DNA of 64,000 nucleotides from Alteribacillus bidgolensis (GCF_002886255.1 NZ_KZ614149.1:3593272-3657271), one strand, 5' to 3'. Counted from the first letter of the stretch, positions 34,409 through 44,271 are shown. The notes: generated by a model from the letters alone, not told the origin. Program-made: numbers and translations.

Positions 34409-35614
34409 ATGGTGGAAGAAGTTGTCATTATTGATGCCGTAAGAACTCCTATCGGGCGTTATAATGGTGCGCTGAAAAGTGTTCGCCCAGATGATTTAGG
34501 AGCGGTGGTACTTCGAGCATTAAGAGAACGAAATCCTAATCTACCAGTAAGTAATGTAGAGGAAGTCGTTTTCGGGAATGCTAACGGTGCTGGCGAAGAT
34601 AACCGGAATGTCGCACGCATGTCCACACTTCTGGCCGGTTTTCCTGTTGAGGTTGCAGGGACAACCATTAATCGGCTATGTGGTTCAGGTTTAGATGCAG
34701 TTGCTTATGCAGCTAGAGCGATTGCTTTAGGTCAAGGTGATGTCATGATAGCCGGAGGAACAGAAAGCATGACAAGAGCACCGTATGTGATGGGAAAACC
34801 AGATCAGGCTTTTAAACGCGGCAATCAACAACTGCAAGATACAACCATTGGATGGCGGTTTACCCATCCGCAGATGGAAGAAATGTACGGAACGGATTCT
34901 ATGCCAGAGACTGCTCAAAACGTAGCAGAAGAATATAAAATTTCTCGTGAAGCTCAAGATGAGTTTGCTTACCAAAGCCAAATGAGAGCGAAAACAGCGA
35001 TGGAAAGCGGTCGTTTACAAGACGAAATTGTTCCAGTAACGATAGAAGATCGTAAAAAGGGTTCTTATGAAGTAAAAGAGGACGAACATCCAAGGCCAAA
35101 TACTACAATAGAAAAACTAAATAAATTACCTTCGTTATTCCAAAATGGCAGTGTTACTGCTGGGAATGCATCAGGGGTTAATGACGGAGCTTCAGCAGTC
35201 TTGTTAATGAGCCGCAAAAAAGCAGAAGAACTGGGCCTTAGTCCATTAGCAGTCTATGTAACCTCGGCTGCAGCTGGTGTGGAACCGCGGATAATGGGTG
35301 TTGGCCCTATTAGAGCAACACAAAAAGCATTGGAACGGGCTCATTTAACAATTGAAGATATGGATCTAGTTGAATTAAATGAAGCTTTTGCTGCTCAGTC
35401 CTTAGCGTGTATCCGTGATTTGAACTTGAACCAAGATATCGTTAATGTAAATGGTGGAGCCATTGCTTATGGTCATCCTCTAGGAGCCAGCGGTGCGAGA
35501 ATTTTGACTACTCTAGTACATGAAATGAATAAAAGAGGCAGCAAACGAGGTTTAGCTACCATGTGTATTGGGGTAGGACAAGGTATTTCGATGATTGTAG
35601 AAAACGTTAAGTGA
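34409..35614 (+). CDS. paaJ: Beta-ketoadipyl-CoA thiolase
   Basis: It splits 3-oxoadipyl-CoA and the C8 intermediate with CoA to give acetyl-CoA and succinyl-CoA. The protein has 401 aa. The nucleophilic Cys is in NRLCGSGLDAVAYA near residue 91, the His in NGGAIAYGHPLGASGARI, and the second Cys in TMCIGVGQGISM (usually CIGGGQG). AGAAAGGAGTG precedes the ATG. It is the last gene of the operon, and a strong terminator follows. Confidence 0.92.
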   Translation: MVEEVVIIDAVRTPIGRYNGALKSVRPDDLGAVVLRALRERNPNLPVSNVEEVVFGNANGAGEDNRNVARMSTLLAGFPVEVAGTTINRLCGSGLDAVAYAARAIALGQGDVMIAGGTESMTRAPYVMGKPDQAFKRGNQQLQDTTIGWRFTHPQMEEMYGTDSMPETAQNVAEEYKISREAQDEFAYQSQMRAKTAMESGRLQDEIVPVTIEDRKKGSYEVKEDEHPRPNTTIEKLNKLPSLFQNGSVTAGNASGVNDGASAVLLMSRKKAEELGLSPLAVYVTSAAAGVEPRIMGVGPIRATQKALERAHLTIEDMDLVELNEAFAAQSLACIRDLNLNQDIVNVNGGAIAYGHPLGASGARILTTLVHEMNKRGSKRGLATMCIGVGQGISMIVENVK

Positions 35615-35709
35615 AAGTTAAAAATTTGGTCACACTAACCTCTATTTATATTTTAAAAAAAGAGAAGCTAGTAAAAACTCAATCTAATAAAACACATTTG
35701 AAAATGCTA

Positions 35710-35748
35710 ATCCTTAAGGTTAATCTTACCTTAAGGATCTTTTTGTTT
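35710..35748 (+). terminator. paa operon terminator
   Basis: ATCCTTAAGGT and ACCTTAAGGAT form a perfect 11-bp stem around a 7-base loop, followed by CTTTTTGTTT. It lies about 95 bases after paaJ. Confidence 0.85.
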
Positions 35749-35805
35749 AATGGAAAAGAAAAAATTTGTTGTATAGGAAGTAAAATGATAGAAGGGGGGG
35801 AACTG

Positions 35806-36294
35806 ATGGAAAAGCGATTTAACGATGTTCAGATTGAGTGTGTAACAGGAGATATAGCAAACCAGACTGATATATCAGCTGTCGTTAATGCTGCCAACGC
35901 TGTATTAAAAAGCGGCGGTGGAGTTGCAGGTGCATTGCATCGTGCAGCAGGACCGGAGTTAGCAGAAGCAGGTAAACCGATAGCCCCTATTCAACCAGGA
36001 CAAGCCGTTATCACCCAGGCGTTTGCTCTGCCTAATGACTATGTTATCCATTGTCTTGGACCAGTTTACGGGGTGGATAAACCTGAATCTTCTCTACTTC
36101 GACAATGCTGCCAACATGCGATTCGTTTAGCAGAAGAAAATAAAATAAGAAACATTGCTTTCCCATCTATTTCTACTGGCGCGTTTGGCTATCCAATGGA
36201 AGAAGCTGCAGAAATAGCGGTTGATGAAGTTGTAAAGCAAACCAAACATTTACGGTTTGCCCTTTTTAGTGAAAAAGATGAAGAAATATTTTAA
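35806..36294 (+). CDS. Macrodomain protein (O-acetyl-ADP-ribose deacetylase type)
   Basis: A 162-aa single macrodomain. ADP-ribose-binding segments are TGDIANQTDISAVVNAANAV, GGGVAGALHRAAG and FPSISTGAFGYPMEEAAEIA. Members hydrolyse ADP-ribosyl esters or O-acetyl-ADP-ribose in the cytoplasm. I chose the ATG at 35806, with the ribosome site GAAGGGGGGG upstream. The frame is open back to paaJ but the upstream part is not protein-like and contains the paa terminator. It is a separate transcription unit. Confidence 0.85.
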   Translation: MEKRFNDVQIECVTGDIANQTDISAVVNAANAVLKSGGGVAGALHRAAGPELAEAGKPIAPIQPGQAVITQAFALPNDYVIHCLGPVYGVDKPESSLLRQCCQHAIRLAEENKIRNIAFPSISTGAFGYPMEEAAEIAVDEVVKQTKHLRFALFSEKDEEIF

Positions 36295-36664
36295 AAAACA
36301 ATTTATCGTATTATTTCATAGACAAAATTAGAAGAAGTGCTGAAAAACAGGTAATAGACTTGTTTTTGGTCTATAAATTTTCCTCTTACGGACATGAGTT
36401 CAAATAATTATGATATTCATGTCCTTGAATATTCAAAGCGGAATGGGAGCTGAGAGCCATTACAGCAGCACTTTTAGAGGAAGTTCTCATCAGTATTGTC
36501 TTGTTTATCGACGTTACTTTATGTTGGTTTGGAATTCGTAAAAGAAGTATGAGGTGTTTTTTAACAGGTTTTCTATTGATAACTGCGTTTTTGATTTGGT
36601 TTATCCGAGAATAGATGGATTAACAGAAGGATTAAGACACATGTGAATGACAGGAGGCAGAGAT
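36295..36664. other. Intergenic region with a possible small membrane-protein remnant
   Basis: A plus-strand open stretch ending at 36614 reads like two membrane helices (EEVLISIVLFIDVTLCWFGI, RKRSMRCFLTGFLLITAFLI, then WFIRE). It has no convincing start codon with a ribosome site. It could be a small membrane protein with a rare start, or a remnant. Nothing else is supported in this stretch. Confidence 0.3.
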
Positions 36665-37993
36665 ATGGAGCAAATGATAGCAGGCAAAACATTAAAAGAC
36701 TGGCTGGAAGCTTACCCTTTGTTAGAAAGCTTAATGGAGACAAAAGAAATTTTTTGGAAAAATGAACAAAAGCTCTCATTTGCTCAAGGAAACAAAACAT
36801 TACCCCTTTCTTTAAACGATATTAATGAAGCCAAAGAGCGTTTCCAACGTTTTGCTCCCTACGTAAAAGAGATGTTTCCCGAGACTGTACAAACGGAAGG
36901 AATCATAGAATCACCCCTGCGCTATATACCAACAATGAAAGGTCAGCTTGAAGCATGCTATAGAAAGAATCTAACAGGAGAGCTGCTTTTAAAATGTGAT
37001 CATGAGTTGGCTGCTGCGGGTTCTATTAAAGCACGGGGCGGGTTTCATGAAGTGTTGAAGCATGCAGAATTTCTTGCTATAAAACATGGTCTAGTTACAA
37101 AAACTGATAATTATCGAGTATTTGCTGATAGTGAGTTTAAAGACGTCTTTAATAACTACTCGATTGTTGTTGGTTCAACAGGAAACTTAGGGCTTAGCAT
37201 TGGGATCATCGGAACCGCACTAGGATTTCGTGTTACCGTTCATATGTCTTCGGATGCAAGACAATGGAAAAAAGATTTATTGAGAGAAAAAGGTGCCGTT
37301 GTCATTGAACATACTAAAGATTATGGTTTGGCTGTCTCAGAAGGACGAAAAGAAGCAGAGAAAGATCCTTCTAGTTATTTTATCGATGATGAACATTCGT
37401 TAGATTTGTTTTTAGGTTATGCTGTTGCAGCCAAACGTTTAAAAGATCAGTTAGATGAAAACGGTATTGTTATTAATGAAAAACGTCCCTTGTTTGTTTA
37501 TTTACCTTGCGGAGTCGGAGGAGGACCTGGTGGAGTGGCCCTTGGCTTGAAACTCTTGTTTCAGGATAATGTTTACTGTTTTTTCGCTGAGCCAACTCAT
37601 TCTCCGTCTATGTTAATTGGCATGATGACCGGGGAACATGATCGTCTTTCTGTCCAAGATTTTGGAATAGATAATAAAACAGCAGCGGATGGACTGGCTG
37701 TCGGAAGGCCTTCTGCTTTTGTCGGCCGTTTAATGACTCCTTTTATCGATGGCATTTATACCGTAAGTGATTCTGGTCTCTTCAAGCTCCTGACATGTCT
37801 GGCTGATTCGGAAAACATTTACCTTGAGCCATCAGCGCTCGCAGGAATGCCTGGTCCCTTTCGCCTTTTCCATCAGAAAGGCTTTCCTATGAAAAATGCT
37901 GTTCATGTTGTTTGGGCAACAGGAGGCAGTATGGTACCTAAAAAAGAAATGCAGGAGTATTATCAACGAGGAAAGAGTCATATTGAAGAATAA
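36665..37993 (+). CDS. dsdA: D-serine ammonia-lyase (dehydratase)
   Basis: A PLP enzyme that converts D-serine to pyruvate and ammonia. The protein has 442 aa. The PLP lysine is in LAAAGSIKARGGFHEVLKHA, the phosphate-binding loop in VVGSTGNLGLSIGI, and PCGVGGGPGGVALGLKLLF and EPSALAGMPGPF are also typical. I chose the ATG at 36665 with AGGAGG 7 bases upstream over an ATG at 36647. It is followed closely by two fluoride-channel genes. Confidence 0.92.
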   Translation: MEQMIAGKTLKDWLEAYPLLESLMETKEIFWKNEQKLSFAQGNKTLPLSLNDINEAKERFQRFAPYVKEMFPETVQTEGIIESPLRYIPTMKGQLEACYRKNLTGELLLKCDHELAAAGSIKARGGFHEVLKHAEFLAIKHGLVTKTDNYRVFADSEFKDVFNNYSIVVGSTGNLGLSIGIIGTALGFRVTVHMSSDARQWKKDLLREKGAVVIEHTKDYGLAVSEGRKEAEKDPSSYFIDDEHSLDLFLGYAVAAKRLKDQLDENGIVINEKRPLFVYLPCGVGGGPGGVALGLKLLFQDNVYCFFAEPTHSPSMLIGMMTGEHDRLSVQDFGIDNKTAADGLAVGRPSAFVGRLMTPFIDGIYTVSDSGLFKLLTCLADSENIYLEPSALAGMPGPFRLFHQKGFPMKNAVHVVWATGGSMVPKKEMQEYYQRGKSHIEE

Positions 37994-38008
37994 ACGAAGG
38001 TGAGTATC

Positions 38009-38413
38009 GTGAAAAATATTATAGCAATTGGTATTGGAGCAGCCATAGGTACATATTTGCGTTATTTTTTAAACCTCCAAACCCTCTTTGTTGGATACCC
38101 AATTGGCACTTTGATAGAAAATTTGGCGGGAAGCCTTTTGTTAGGGTTATTGTCAGGATATTTTGCAGCGATCATACCAAAGGATTGGGTAAAGGCAGGA
38201 CTTGGAGTCGGCTTTTGCGGAGGCTTTACTACCTTTTCTACTTTCGCTTCAGATACGGTATGGTTGTTTCTTGATCAAAATCTTTGGCAGTCGCTTTTAT
38301 ATGTGATAACAACAATTACTGGCGGAGTTCTATTAGCTTTCCTAGGCTTTGCTCTAGGTCAAAAAACTGGTAATAAAAAGGTACTGGAGAAAAGAATGGG
38401 GGAGCAGCAATGA
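38009..38413 (+). CDS. crcB1: Fluoride channel subunit FluC/CrcB, first copy
   Basis: A 134-aa membrane protein with four helices. Fluoride exporter hallmarks are GAAIGTYLRYFLN, PIGTLIENLAGSLLLGLL and GFCGGFTTFSTFASDT, with the phenylalanine/TTFSTF motif lining the pore. The GTG at 38009 has AAGGTGAG upstream; a GTG at 38000 is an alternative. It overlaps the second copy by ATGA. Pairs of crcB genes in Bacillaceae probably make a heterodimeric channel. No fluoride riboswitch is recognised ahead. Confidence 0.9.
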   Translation: MKNIIAIGIGAAIGTYLRYFLNLQTLFVGYPIGTLIENLAGSLLLGLLSGYFAAIIPKDWVKAGLGVGFCGGFTTFSTFASDTVWLFLDQNLWQSLLYVITTITGGVLLAFLGFALGQKTGNKKVLEKRMGEQQ

Positions 38414-38793
38414 TTAGCATTTACTTAACGATTGGGGGAGCTTCTGGTGCCATTTGCCGATATTTACTAGGAAAGTTTATGACGAAATTTCAATCGAATA
38501 TATCCTTTCCTATTGGTATGGTAACCGTAAATATTATTGGCTCATTAGGTCTTGGGTTGTTTTTTGGTCTTGTTTACGGAGAAATTCCTTTAGGGGCTTA
38601 TGAAGAGCCGCTATTTGCTTTATTCGGTATTGGATTTTTTGGTGCGTTTACGACGTTTTCCACTTTTAGTATGGAAACTATTCAATTGCTTGAAAAAAGG
38701 AAATATAAACCGTTGATATATTATGTGTTCCTCTCATTCACAGGGTCCCTCATTTTTTTCATCATCGGACTTTCATTCTCCCTTACTATATAG
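38410..38793 (+). CDS. crcB2: Fluoride channel subunit FluC/CrcB, second copy
   Basis: The partner of the previous gene. The protein has 127 aa and four helices, with GGASGAICRYLLGKF, PIGMVTVNIIGSLGLGLFFG and FGAFTTFSTFSMETIQ. It should insert in the opposite orientation or as a heterodimer with copy one. The last codon runs into a strong terminator. Confidence 0.9.
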   Translation: MISIYLTIGGASGAICRYLLGKFMTKFQSNISFPIGMVTVNIIGSLGLGLFFGLVYGEIPLGAYEEPLFALFGIGFFGAFTTFSTFSMETIQLLEKRKYKPLIYYVFLSFTGSLIFFIIGLSFSLTI

Positions 38794-38830
38794 CTGCAGA
38801 GCACGATTGAAAACGTGCTCTGCAGCTTTT
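38793..38830 (+). terminator. Terminator after crcB2
   Basis: GCTGCAGAGCACG and CGTGCTCTGCAGC form a perfect 13-bp stem followed by TTTT. Confidence 0.85.
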
Positions 38831-38841
38831 CCAGCCATTTA

Positions 38842-39577
38842 TCAAAGGCCTATACAACAGGCTGGTTGATTTTCTTCCCTTACTCTCATTGGAGGGGTAT
38901 TGTGTACATATGAGGGGGCAGGGTTTAAAGCAGGGATTTGTCCCATTGGCTGAGGCTCAGAATCATATTTTTCTTTAGGAACGTAGAAGGAACGACAGCG
39001 ATGCTGTTCTAACTCTTCAATTGCAGTCATCCACTGGTTTTGATGCATCGTATCACGGGCAATCAAAAAGGAAAACATATCTTTTACACCATCGTCTGCT
39101 GATTCATATAAACGGGTTACTTGAAGGCGACCTTGTGATTCAGCGTTTAAGTTAGCCCGGAAAACAACCAATAAAATAAGGTTCCACTTGCAATCGTGTA
39201 CCTTGCATTCCCTGTGCTGTCATTAGGCTGAGCCCCTAAACCAGACACGATCATCACATGCTGAGGATTCATTCCGCCCATGACAGCTCCTAGCAAGGGG
39301 TCTTGGGCTGCTTTTTCTTGTGTTTCAACAGGTGCGTTGTCCAGTAATTGGGCAATCATCGTAGCTAGCATTTCTACATGAGCCAATTCTTCTGTTCCTA
39401 TATCTAACAGCATGTCCCCGGTATTTTTCATTTCCTTGGCAATTCCAGCCTTGAAAAAGATATTGCATTGCCACTGTAATTTCCCCGAATTGTCCACCCA
39501 GCATCTCTTGAAGCTTTTTAGCGTATACAGGATCGGGATGATCTGGTTTGGCGTTGTATTAAAGATCTTTTATATGG
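38842..39577 (-). pseudogene. Manganese catalase gene, decayed
   Basis: Minus-strand pieces in three frames line up with one Mn-catalase (YdbD-like) protein. The N-terminal piece reads DHPDPVYAKKLQEMLGGQFG and EITVAMQYLFQGWNCQGNEK, with a stop codon after DL where the family has Gln (TAA for CAA). The middle piece (DMLLDIGTEELAHVEMLATM) is in another frame and the C-terminal piece (FRANLNAESQGRLQVTRLYE, IARDTMHQNQWMTAIEELEQ) in a third. Metal-binding Glu/His residues are still visible. So there is one nonsense codon and at least two frameshifts. Related proteins occur in spore coats and protect against peroxide. Confidence 0.8.
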
Positions 39578-39607
39578 TAAAAAATAAATTTCCCCTCCCT
39601 GGTCTTT

Positions 39608-39973
39608 TTACGAATAAGCTTTTGTGTTTTTATCCAAAATGGCATTGGCCACGTATTTATGGAAGAACCATTCTCCTGCACCTATCAAAAGGGCAGATAT
39701 GAATGCTAAGAAAAATGGAACAGCTTCGTTTAAGACAAGCGGGCCGATTAACCAGATAACCAGCGTACATAAACCGATATCTGCAATGGTAGACACCCAA
39801 TTGTTGGTGGCTCTTAATATAAACATATCTCCAACAATATAAGCAGCACCAACCACAATGAAGGACAATCCTATCGTGTTCCAAGCTGGATAACCATTGG
39901 CCAAAGATAAAACAACAAGAAGTACAAATAAAACAAGAGCTGTTTTAATGATTAATGCTGTTACATGGTTCAT
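39608..39973 (-). CDS. YndM-like membrane protein (DUF2512)
   Basis: A 121-aa membrane protein with four helices (LIIKTALVLFVLLVVLSLAN, IGLSFIVVGAAYIVGDMFIL, IADIGLCTLVIWLIGPLVL, AVPFFLAFISALLIGAGEWF). It resembles B. subtilis YndM, of unknown function. I chose the ATG at 39973 (MNHVTALIIK) with AGGAGTGGGG upstream. It lies beside the decayed Mn-catalase on the same strand and diverges from the germination receptor operon. Confidence 0.75.
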   Translation of the reverse strand: MNHVTALIIKTALVLFVLLVVLSLANGYPAWNTIGLSFIVVGAAYIVGDMFILRATNNWVSTIADIGLCTLVIWLIGPLVLNEAVPFFLAFISALLIGAGEWFFHKYVANAILDKNTKAYS

Positions 39974-40190
39974 ATCCCCACTCCTTTCTTTTATCAAGAC
40001 ATCTTTAGGATTTGAATTATTCTTTCACATATCCAAGAAAAAAAAGGAACCTCTATAATCGTCTTCTGATTTTAAAACTTATCCCTTTTTAATAACGAAA
40101 TCTTAGCGAAAAGCCAAGTTTTCTAACGTAAGACGTATAAAATTATTCTTCTACAGCAAACTATTGGCAGAAACCGGGGAGGTCTTTACT

Positions 40191-41678
40191 GTGAGAAGAA
40201 TAAATCAAATAAAGCGATCTCCTAAATCCGCACGCAGTTATCTCAATAGAAATAAATGGTCAAACACCTTGTTTCAATCAACTCTCCAAACGTTAGAGAA
40301 TTGTGCTGATCTAAAACAATACAGTTTAATAAATAAGGACCTTCAATTTTTGTATTTTGAACATTTAATTGACGAAGATGCGTTAGAACGTGAAATATTA
40401 GCACGGTTGGAATTGGTGTCTAAAGATCAAATACTGACCTACTTACAAAATGCTCAATTTGAACATATAGAAACAAGTGAAAATCTCGTTGAAAAAATTA
40501 TGGAAGGGTATGTGGCGGTGTTTTATAGAAATGGAAGAGCATGGGTTACCGATATGTACGGGCCTGAAGTTCGTTCCATTAGACCTTCCGAAACAGAAAC
40601 CACCATTGTTGGTAATCACGATGCGTTTATAGAATCGCTTTATACTAACCTTTCCCTTGTCCGAAGAAGATTAAAAACCCCTAAATTAAAAGTTTTACTG
40701 TTTGAGGTTGGAGAGATTTCACGCAGCGAAATTGCTCTGTTATACATTGATGGGTTAGTCGATGAGGATTTACTGCAAACGTTAGTCGATAAAATTAAAG
40801 ACGTTGAAATAGATATTGTTATTGATTCTCCTATGTTTGTGCAGCTGATAGATGATCATCCATATTCTTTTTTTCCACAATATTTATCTACAGAACGACC
40901 TGATATTGTAATATCCAATTTAAGTCAAGGAAAGATTGCAGGATTTGTAGAAAACAGCCCGGTTTCATTTCTTTCTCCGACGAATTTTTTTGATTTTTTT
41001 CATTCACCAGACGACATGAGTCAGCGCTGGCTGGTTGGTTCTGCTACCAGGTTAATGAGATTTCTTGCGTTTTTTATCACCCTGACGTTTACTGCTTTTT
41101 ATGTTGCTGTTACAACTTTTCATTATGAAATGATTCCAGAGAGTCTGTTGATTTCTTTGGCAGAGTCACGAAATCGAGTGCCGTTTTCTCCCTTAATTGA
41201 AGCGCTGATGATGGAAGTGACAATAGAATTATTAAGAGAAGCAGGGGCAAGGCTGCCTACAAAAATAGGTCAAACTATTGGGATTGTTGGGGGTATTGTA
41301 ATTGGGCAGGCTGCTGTACAGGCTGGATTAGTAAGTAATACATTAATTATTGCGGTTGCGATCTCGGCCATTGCTTCTTTCGTTATGCCAAGTTATATGC
41401 TTAGCGCTGCCTTAAGAGTTGCCAGGTTTGGATTCATTTTGTTAGCCGGAGTACTAGGTAATTTTGGGCTCGTTCTTGGTATCACTTTATTACTTATTCA
41501 TTTAAGTACTTTAAGTAATATCTCCACACCGTATTTCAATCCGCTTGTACCGCTGCACCCTAAAGATTTAGCGAGTGCTGTTCTTCGTCTGCCGTATTGG
41601 CAGTACAGCGAAAGGACGACACAAGCACTTACTCGGAATAAGAGAAATAATAAAACGTCAGGAAGAAGATACGTATGA
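40191..41678 (+). CDS. gerKA: Spore germination receptor subunit A (GerA family)
   Basis: The A subunit of a GerA-type germinant receptor in the inner spore membrane. The protein has 495 aa. A large hydrophilic N-terminal domain (LNRNKWSNTLFQSTLQTLEN, EKIMEGYVAVFYRNGRAWV) is followed by about five helices from residue 290 (LMRFLAFFITLTFTAFYVAV, GIVGGIVIGQAAVQAGLVSN). PFSPLIEALMMEVTIELLRE is a family hallmark. I chose the GTG at 40191, with GGGGAGG upstream, over a TTG at 40164. It overlaps the B-subunit gene by ATGA. The gene letter (K or other) is a guess; the germinant is unknown. Confidence 0.92.
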   Translation: MRRINQIKRSPKSARSYLNRNKWSNTLFQSTLQTLENCADLKQYSLINKDLQFLYFEHLIDEDALEREILARLELVSKDQILTYLQNAQFEHIETSENLVEKIMEGYVAVFYRNGRAWVTDMYGPEVRSIRPSETETTIVGNHDAFIESLYTNLSLVRRRLKTPKLKVLLFEVGEISRSEIALLYIDGLVDEDLLQTLVDKIKDVEIDIVIDSPMFVQLIDDHPYSFFPQYLSTERPDIVISNLSQGKIAGFVENSPVSFLSPTNFFDFFHSPDDMSQRWLVGSATRLMRFLAFFITLTFTAFYVAVTTFHYEMIPESLLISLAESRNRVPFSPLIEALMMEVTIELLREAGARLPTKIGQTIGIVGGIVIGQAAVQAGLVSNTLIIAVAISAIASFVMPSYMLSAALRVARFGFILLAGVLGNFGLVLGITLLLIHLSTLSNISTPYFNPLVPLHPKDLASAVLRLPYWQYSERTTQALTRNKRNNKTSGRRYV

Positions 41679-42766
41679 AGAGCTATGAAACGGAAAAACT
41701 GCACCCCATTCATTTGATATTTCTCACTTATATGCTCCAATCTTCAGTGATTTTATTCAGCATGCCAAGATATGTAGCAGAGATTATCGGTACAAACGGA
41801 TGGGTTATTCTTCTTCTTTTCAGCGGTGTGGTGATGTTTAATATTTTTCTTATTCAGCTTGTTTATAAAAAAGGAGAGGGAAAGACTGTATTTGACATTA
41901 TAAACCGGAGCTTGCCGACTTTTTTTACATACACGCTATATGCATTGATAGCGATTGTTTGGGCTCTTGTTGCAGTTGTTATTGCTAAACAATACATTTT
42001 TATTATTCAAATCATTTCTTTCCCGACCACTCCATCTTATTATTTATTAAGCATGTTTATGGTGCTTCCATTTCTTTTACTGCTGCATCCTGTTTATAAA
42101 ATGGTTAGGGTGTCGTCTGTATTTTTTATTTTAGCGGGAATTACCATATTATTAACTGTATTTGTATGGCCTGAATTTTCCTTTGAACGGCTGACAACTT
42201 TTTTCTTTAAGGAGGCCGATAATCCATGGAATTGGAATGAGTTGTTGAATATTTACAGCGGTTTTTTAGGGTATGAAGTTTGTCTTCTCTTAATCCCTTA
42301 CATTACAAAACATTCTCACTTGTTCCGTTCCTTTTATTTGGGTAATGGTTTTACTACATTTGTTTATGTTTACACCGTTGTTTTATGTTTAGGTTTTTAC
42401 AGTTTTGAGCAAATAAAACATGTATTGTATCCCACTTTGCATTTTTTTAGTTACATTGAATTTCCATTTTTAATTAGAGTAGAAAATTTAGTTTACAGCT
42501 TGTTTTTAGTAAAAGCATTAGTAACGGTAACTTTCTTTTACTGGATGAGCAGTGAAGCTGTTCAACAAATTATTAAAGTGAACAAGCCCTCTTACTTGCA
42601 TATTAGTATTATCGTTATGTCTATTCTTTTGACCGCACCATTTAATACCAGGCAGGAAATGGAGAAAGTGATATCCTTTACAGGTAAGGCTGAAATGGCA
42701 ATAGCCTTTTTCCTTCCATTATTGCTTCTATTATTACTGAGAAGAAAAAGGAAGGTGCTGGTATGA
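41675..42766 (+). CDS. gerKB: Spore germination receptor subunit B (GerAB family permease)
   Basis: The APC-fold B subunit, which holds the germinant-binding pocket in studied receptors. The protein has 363 aa and ten helices. YMLQSSVILFSMPRYVAEII at the N-terminus, LLHPVYKMVRVSSVFFILAG and LLNIYSGFLGYEVCLLLIPY fit the family. It overlaps both neighbours by four bases, a tightly coupled operon expressed in the forespore in known cases. Confidence 0.92.
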   Translation: MKSYETEKLHPIHLIFLTYMLQSSVILFSMPRYVAEIIGTNGWVILLLFSGVVMFNIFLIQLVYKKGEGKTVFDIINRSLPTFFTYTLYALIAIVWALVAVVIAKQYIFIIQIISFPTTPSYYLLSMFMVLPFLLLLHPVYKMVRVSSVFFILAGITILLTVFVWPEFSFERLTTFFFKEADNPWNWNELLNIYSGFLGYEVCLLLIPYITKHSHLFRSFYLGNGFTTFVYVYTVVLCLGFYSFEQIKHVLYPTLHFFSYIEFPFLIRVENLVYSLFLVKALVTVTFFYWMSSEAVQQIIKVNKPSYLHISIIVMSILLTAPFNTRQEMEKVISFTGKAEMAIAFFLPLLLLLLLRRKRKVLV

Positions 42767-43869
42767 GGAAATATGTAAGTTTTCTCATAATGGGGCTTAT
42801 GCTCGGGTGCAGTGATCAGCATATTGTAGAGGACGTTGGTTTCGTTCAAGTACTCGGTTTGGATCTAATGAAAGAAGAAGAGGAGGATAAATTTTTAATA
42901 TCTGCGATCGTTCCGCAAATTGAACCAGATGCTGAAAATGAACGAGAATTCTTAACAACTGTTTCGGACAGTGATAAAGACGCGATGTTAAGTTTATCCC
43001 GGCAATCGAACCGAGAAATTGAAAATGGCCAGCTGCGAAATGTTCTTTTCGGAAAAGAAGCGGCTGTAAATGGTATAGCTGAACAAATTAAAACAATGAA
43101 CCGTGATCCCATATTCGGAACGAGGGTTAAAGTAAGTATCGTAAATGGCCAGGCATACAAATTATTAAGTGAACCGTATACTCAGCACCCCCAGGTTAGT
43201 GTATACTTAGATGCTCTTATTGAAAAAGAATCGAAGCTTCATATGACGCCTGAAACGAGGTTACATCAATTTACAAGAGACCTGTTTGAAGATGGAATCG
43301 ACCCTATAGCCCCCATTATTAAAATGGGTGACGACAAAATAGCCTTAGATGGGATAGCGCTGTTTAATGATGATAAGTATGTAGACAAAATAGATCCGAT
43401 CGACGCAAGAATATTTTTCTTTCTTCATGGAAATTTTAGTGCAGGTTCGGTGCACTTAACAGTAGAAGAAAAAGAAAAGAAAGAGAGTGCGCAATTATTA
43501 TTTGATTCGATACGAAATAAGCGAAAAGTAACAGTACAAACGGGGGGGAATACCAATGATATAAAGATAGATGTGGAAATTTTTATTAAGGGAGCGCTTT
43601 TGGAATATAATGGCCCTCTAGATATAACGAAAAACCAAGATTTACGAACGCTTGAGAAGCAATTAGGGAAATCAGTGGAAAAAAGAGCAAAAGAGGTGAT
43701 TGAAACATTACAAGCTAAACAGGTGGACAGCCTCGGGCTAGGAAAAAAAGTTAGAAATAGTCTTTCTTATCAGGAATGGAGCGGTTTGGATTGGCAGGAG
43801 GTTTATCCAAACATTGATATTCAACCACATGTGAAAGCAGAAATTAATGATATCGGTGTCTACAGTTAA
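42763..43869 (+). CDS. gerKC: Spore germination receptor subunit C (GerAC lipoprotein)
   Basis: The C subunit, a lipoprotein of 368 aa. The signal peptide ends in a lipobox-like MLGC near residue 16. The family run EDVGFVQVLGLDLMKEEEED follows, and the C-terminal region has DALIEKESKLHMTPETRLHQ and IRNKRKVTVQTGG-like strands. It is the last gene of the receptor operon. Confidence 0.9.
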   Translation: MRKYVSFLIMGLMLGCSDQHIVEDVGFVQVLGLDLMKEEEEDKFLISAIVPQIEPDAENEREFLTTVSDSDKDAMLSLSRQSNREIENGQLRNVLFGKEAAVNGIAEQIKTMNRDPIFGTRVKVSIVNGQAYKLLSEPYTQHPQVSVYLDALIEKESKLHMTPETRLHQFTRDLFEDGIDPIAPIIKMGDDKIALDGIALFNDDKYVDKIDPIDARIFFFLHGNFSAGSVHLTVEEKEKKESAQLLFDSIRNKRKVTVQTGGNTNDIKIDVEIFIKGALLEYNGPLDITKNQDLRTLEKQLGKSVEKRAKEVIETLQAKQVDSLGLGKKVRNSLSYQEWSGLDWQEVYPNIDIQPHVKAEINDIGVYS

Positions 43870-43978
43870 TAAACGTTTATACCAATTTTCTAATCTGCCT
43901 AGTAATAGTAGTCGTTTCACCACACTAGGTTCCTTTCATTTCCATATAATTTATAGAAATGACAATAAGGAGGGTGAG

Positions 43979-44188
43979 ATGGTGAAGCAAAACCCTAAAT
44001 TAAAACAAATGTTAGTAAGAAGATTGCTCAAAAAACATGGTGTCGACTATAAGTCGATGGACTTGTCAAAAAAGGAAAAAGAAGAACTGAGAGAAGTAAT
44101 AAAAGAAATAGAAGAAAATGTAGAAAACTTTTTACAAAAGCAATATACAACAACCCAAATCGAAAATAATGAAGCAACGGAAAAATAA
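43979..44188 (+). CDS. Small hypothetical helical protein
   Basis: A 69-aa, charged, probably coiled-coil protein (LKQMLVRRLLKKHGVDYKSM, SKKEKEELREVIKEIEENVE). The start ATG at 43979 has a very strong site (AAGGAGGGTGAG). It lies between the germination operon and a spore-coat pseudogene, so a sporulation role is possible. No family is recognised. Confidence 0.6.
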   Translation: MVKQNPKLKQMLVRRLLKKHGVDYKSMDLSKKEKEELREVIKEIEENVENFLQKQYTTTQIENNEATEK

Positions 44189-44271
44189 AATTAAACGAAT
44201 TTAATTGGAAGGGCGTCTATTCTTGATAGTCTTTTAAGCATAGAATACAGAAGAAGGGAGGGACCTGAAAA

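Noticed and set aside
35611..35805. N-terminal extension of the macrodomain protein back to paaJ
   Set aside because: It would translate through the paa terminator; the strong ribosome site is at 35794-35801, before the ATG at 35806.
38000..38413. Fluoride riboswitch ahead of the crcB pair
   Set aside because: The genes follow dsdA within a few bases and no sequence resembling the conserved riboswitch core is seen there or before dsdA.
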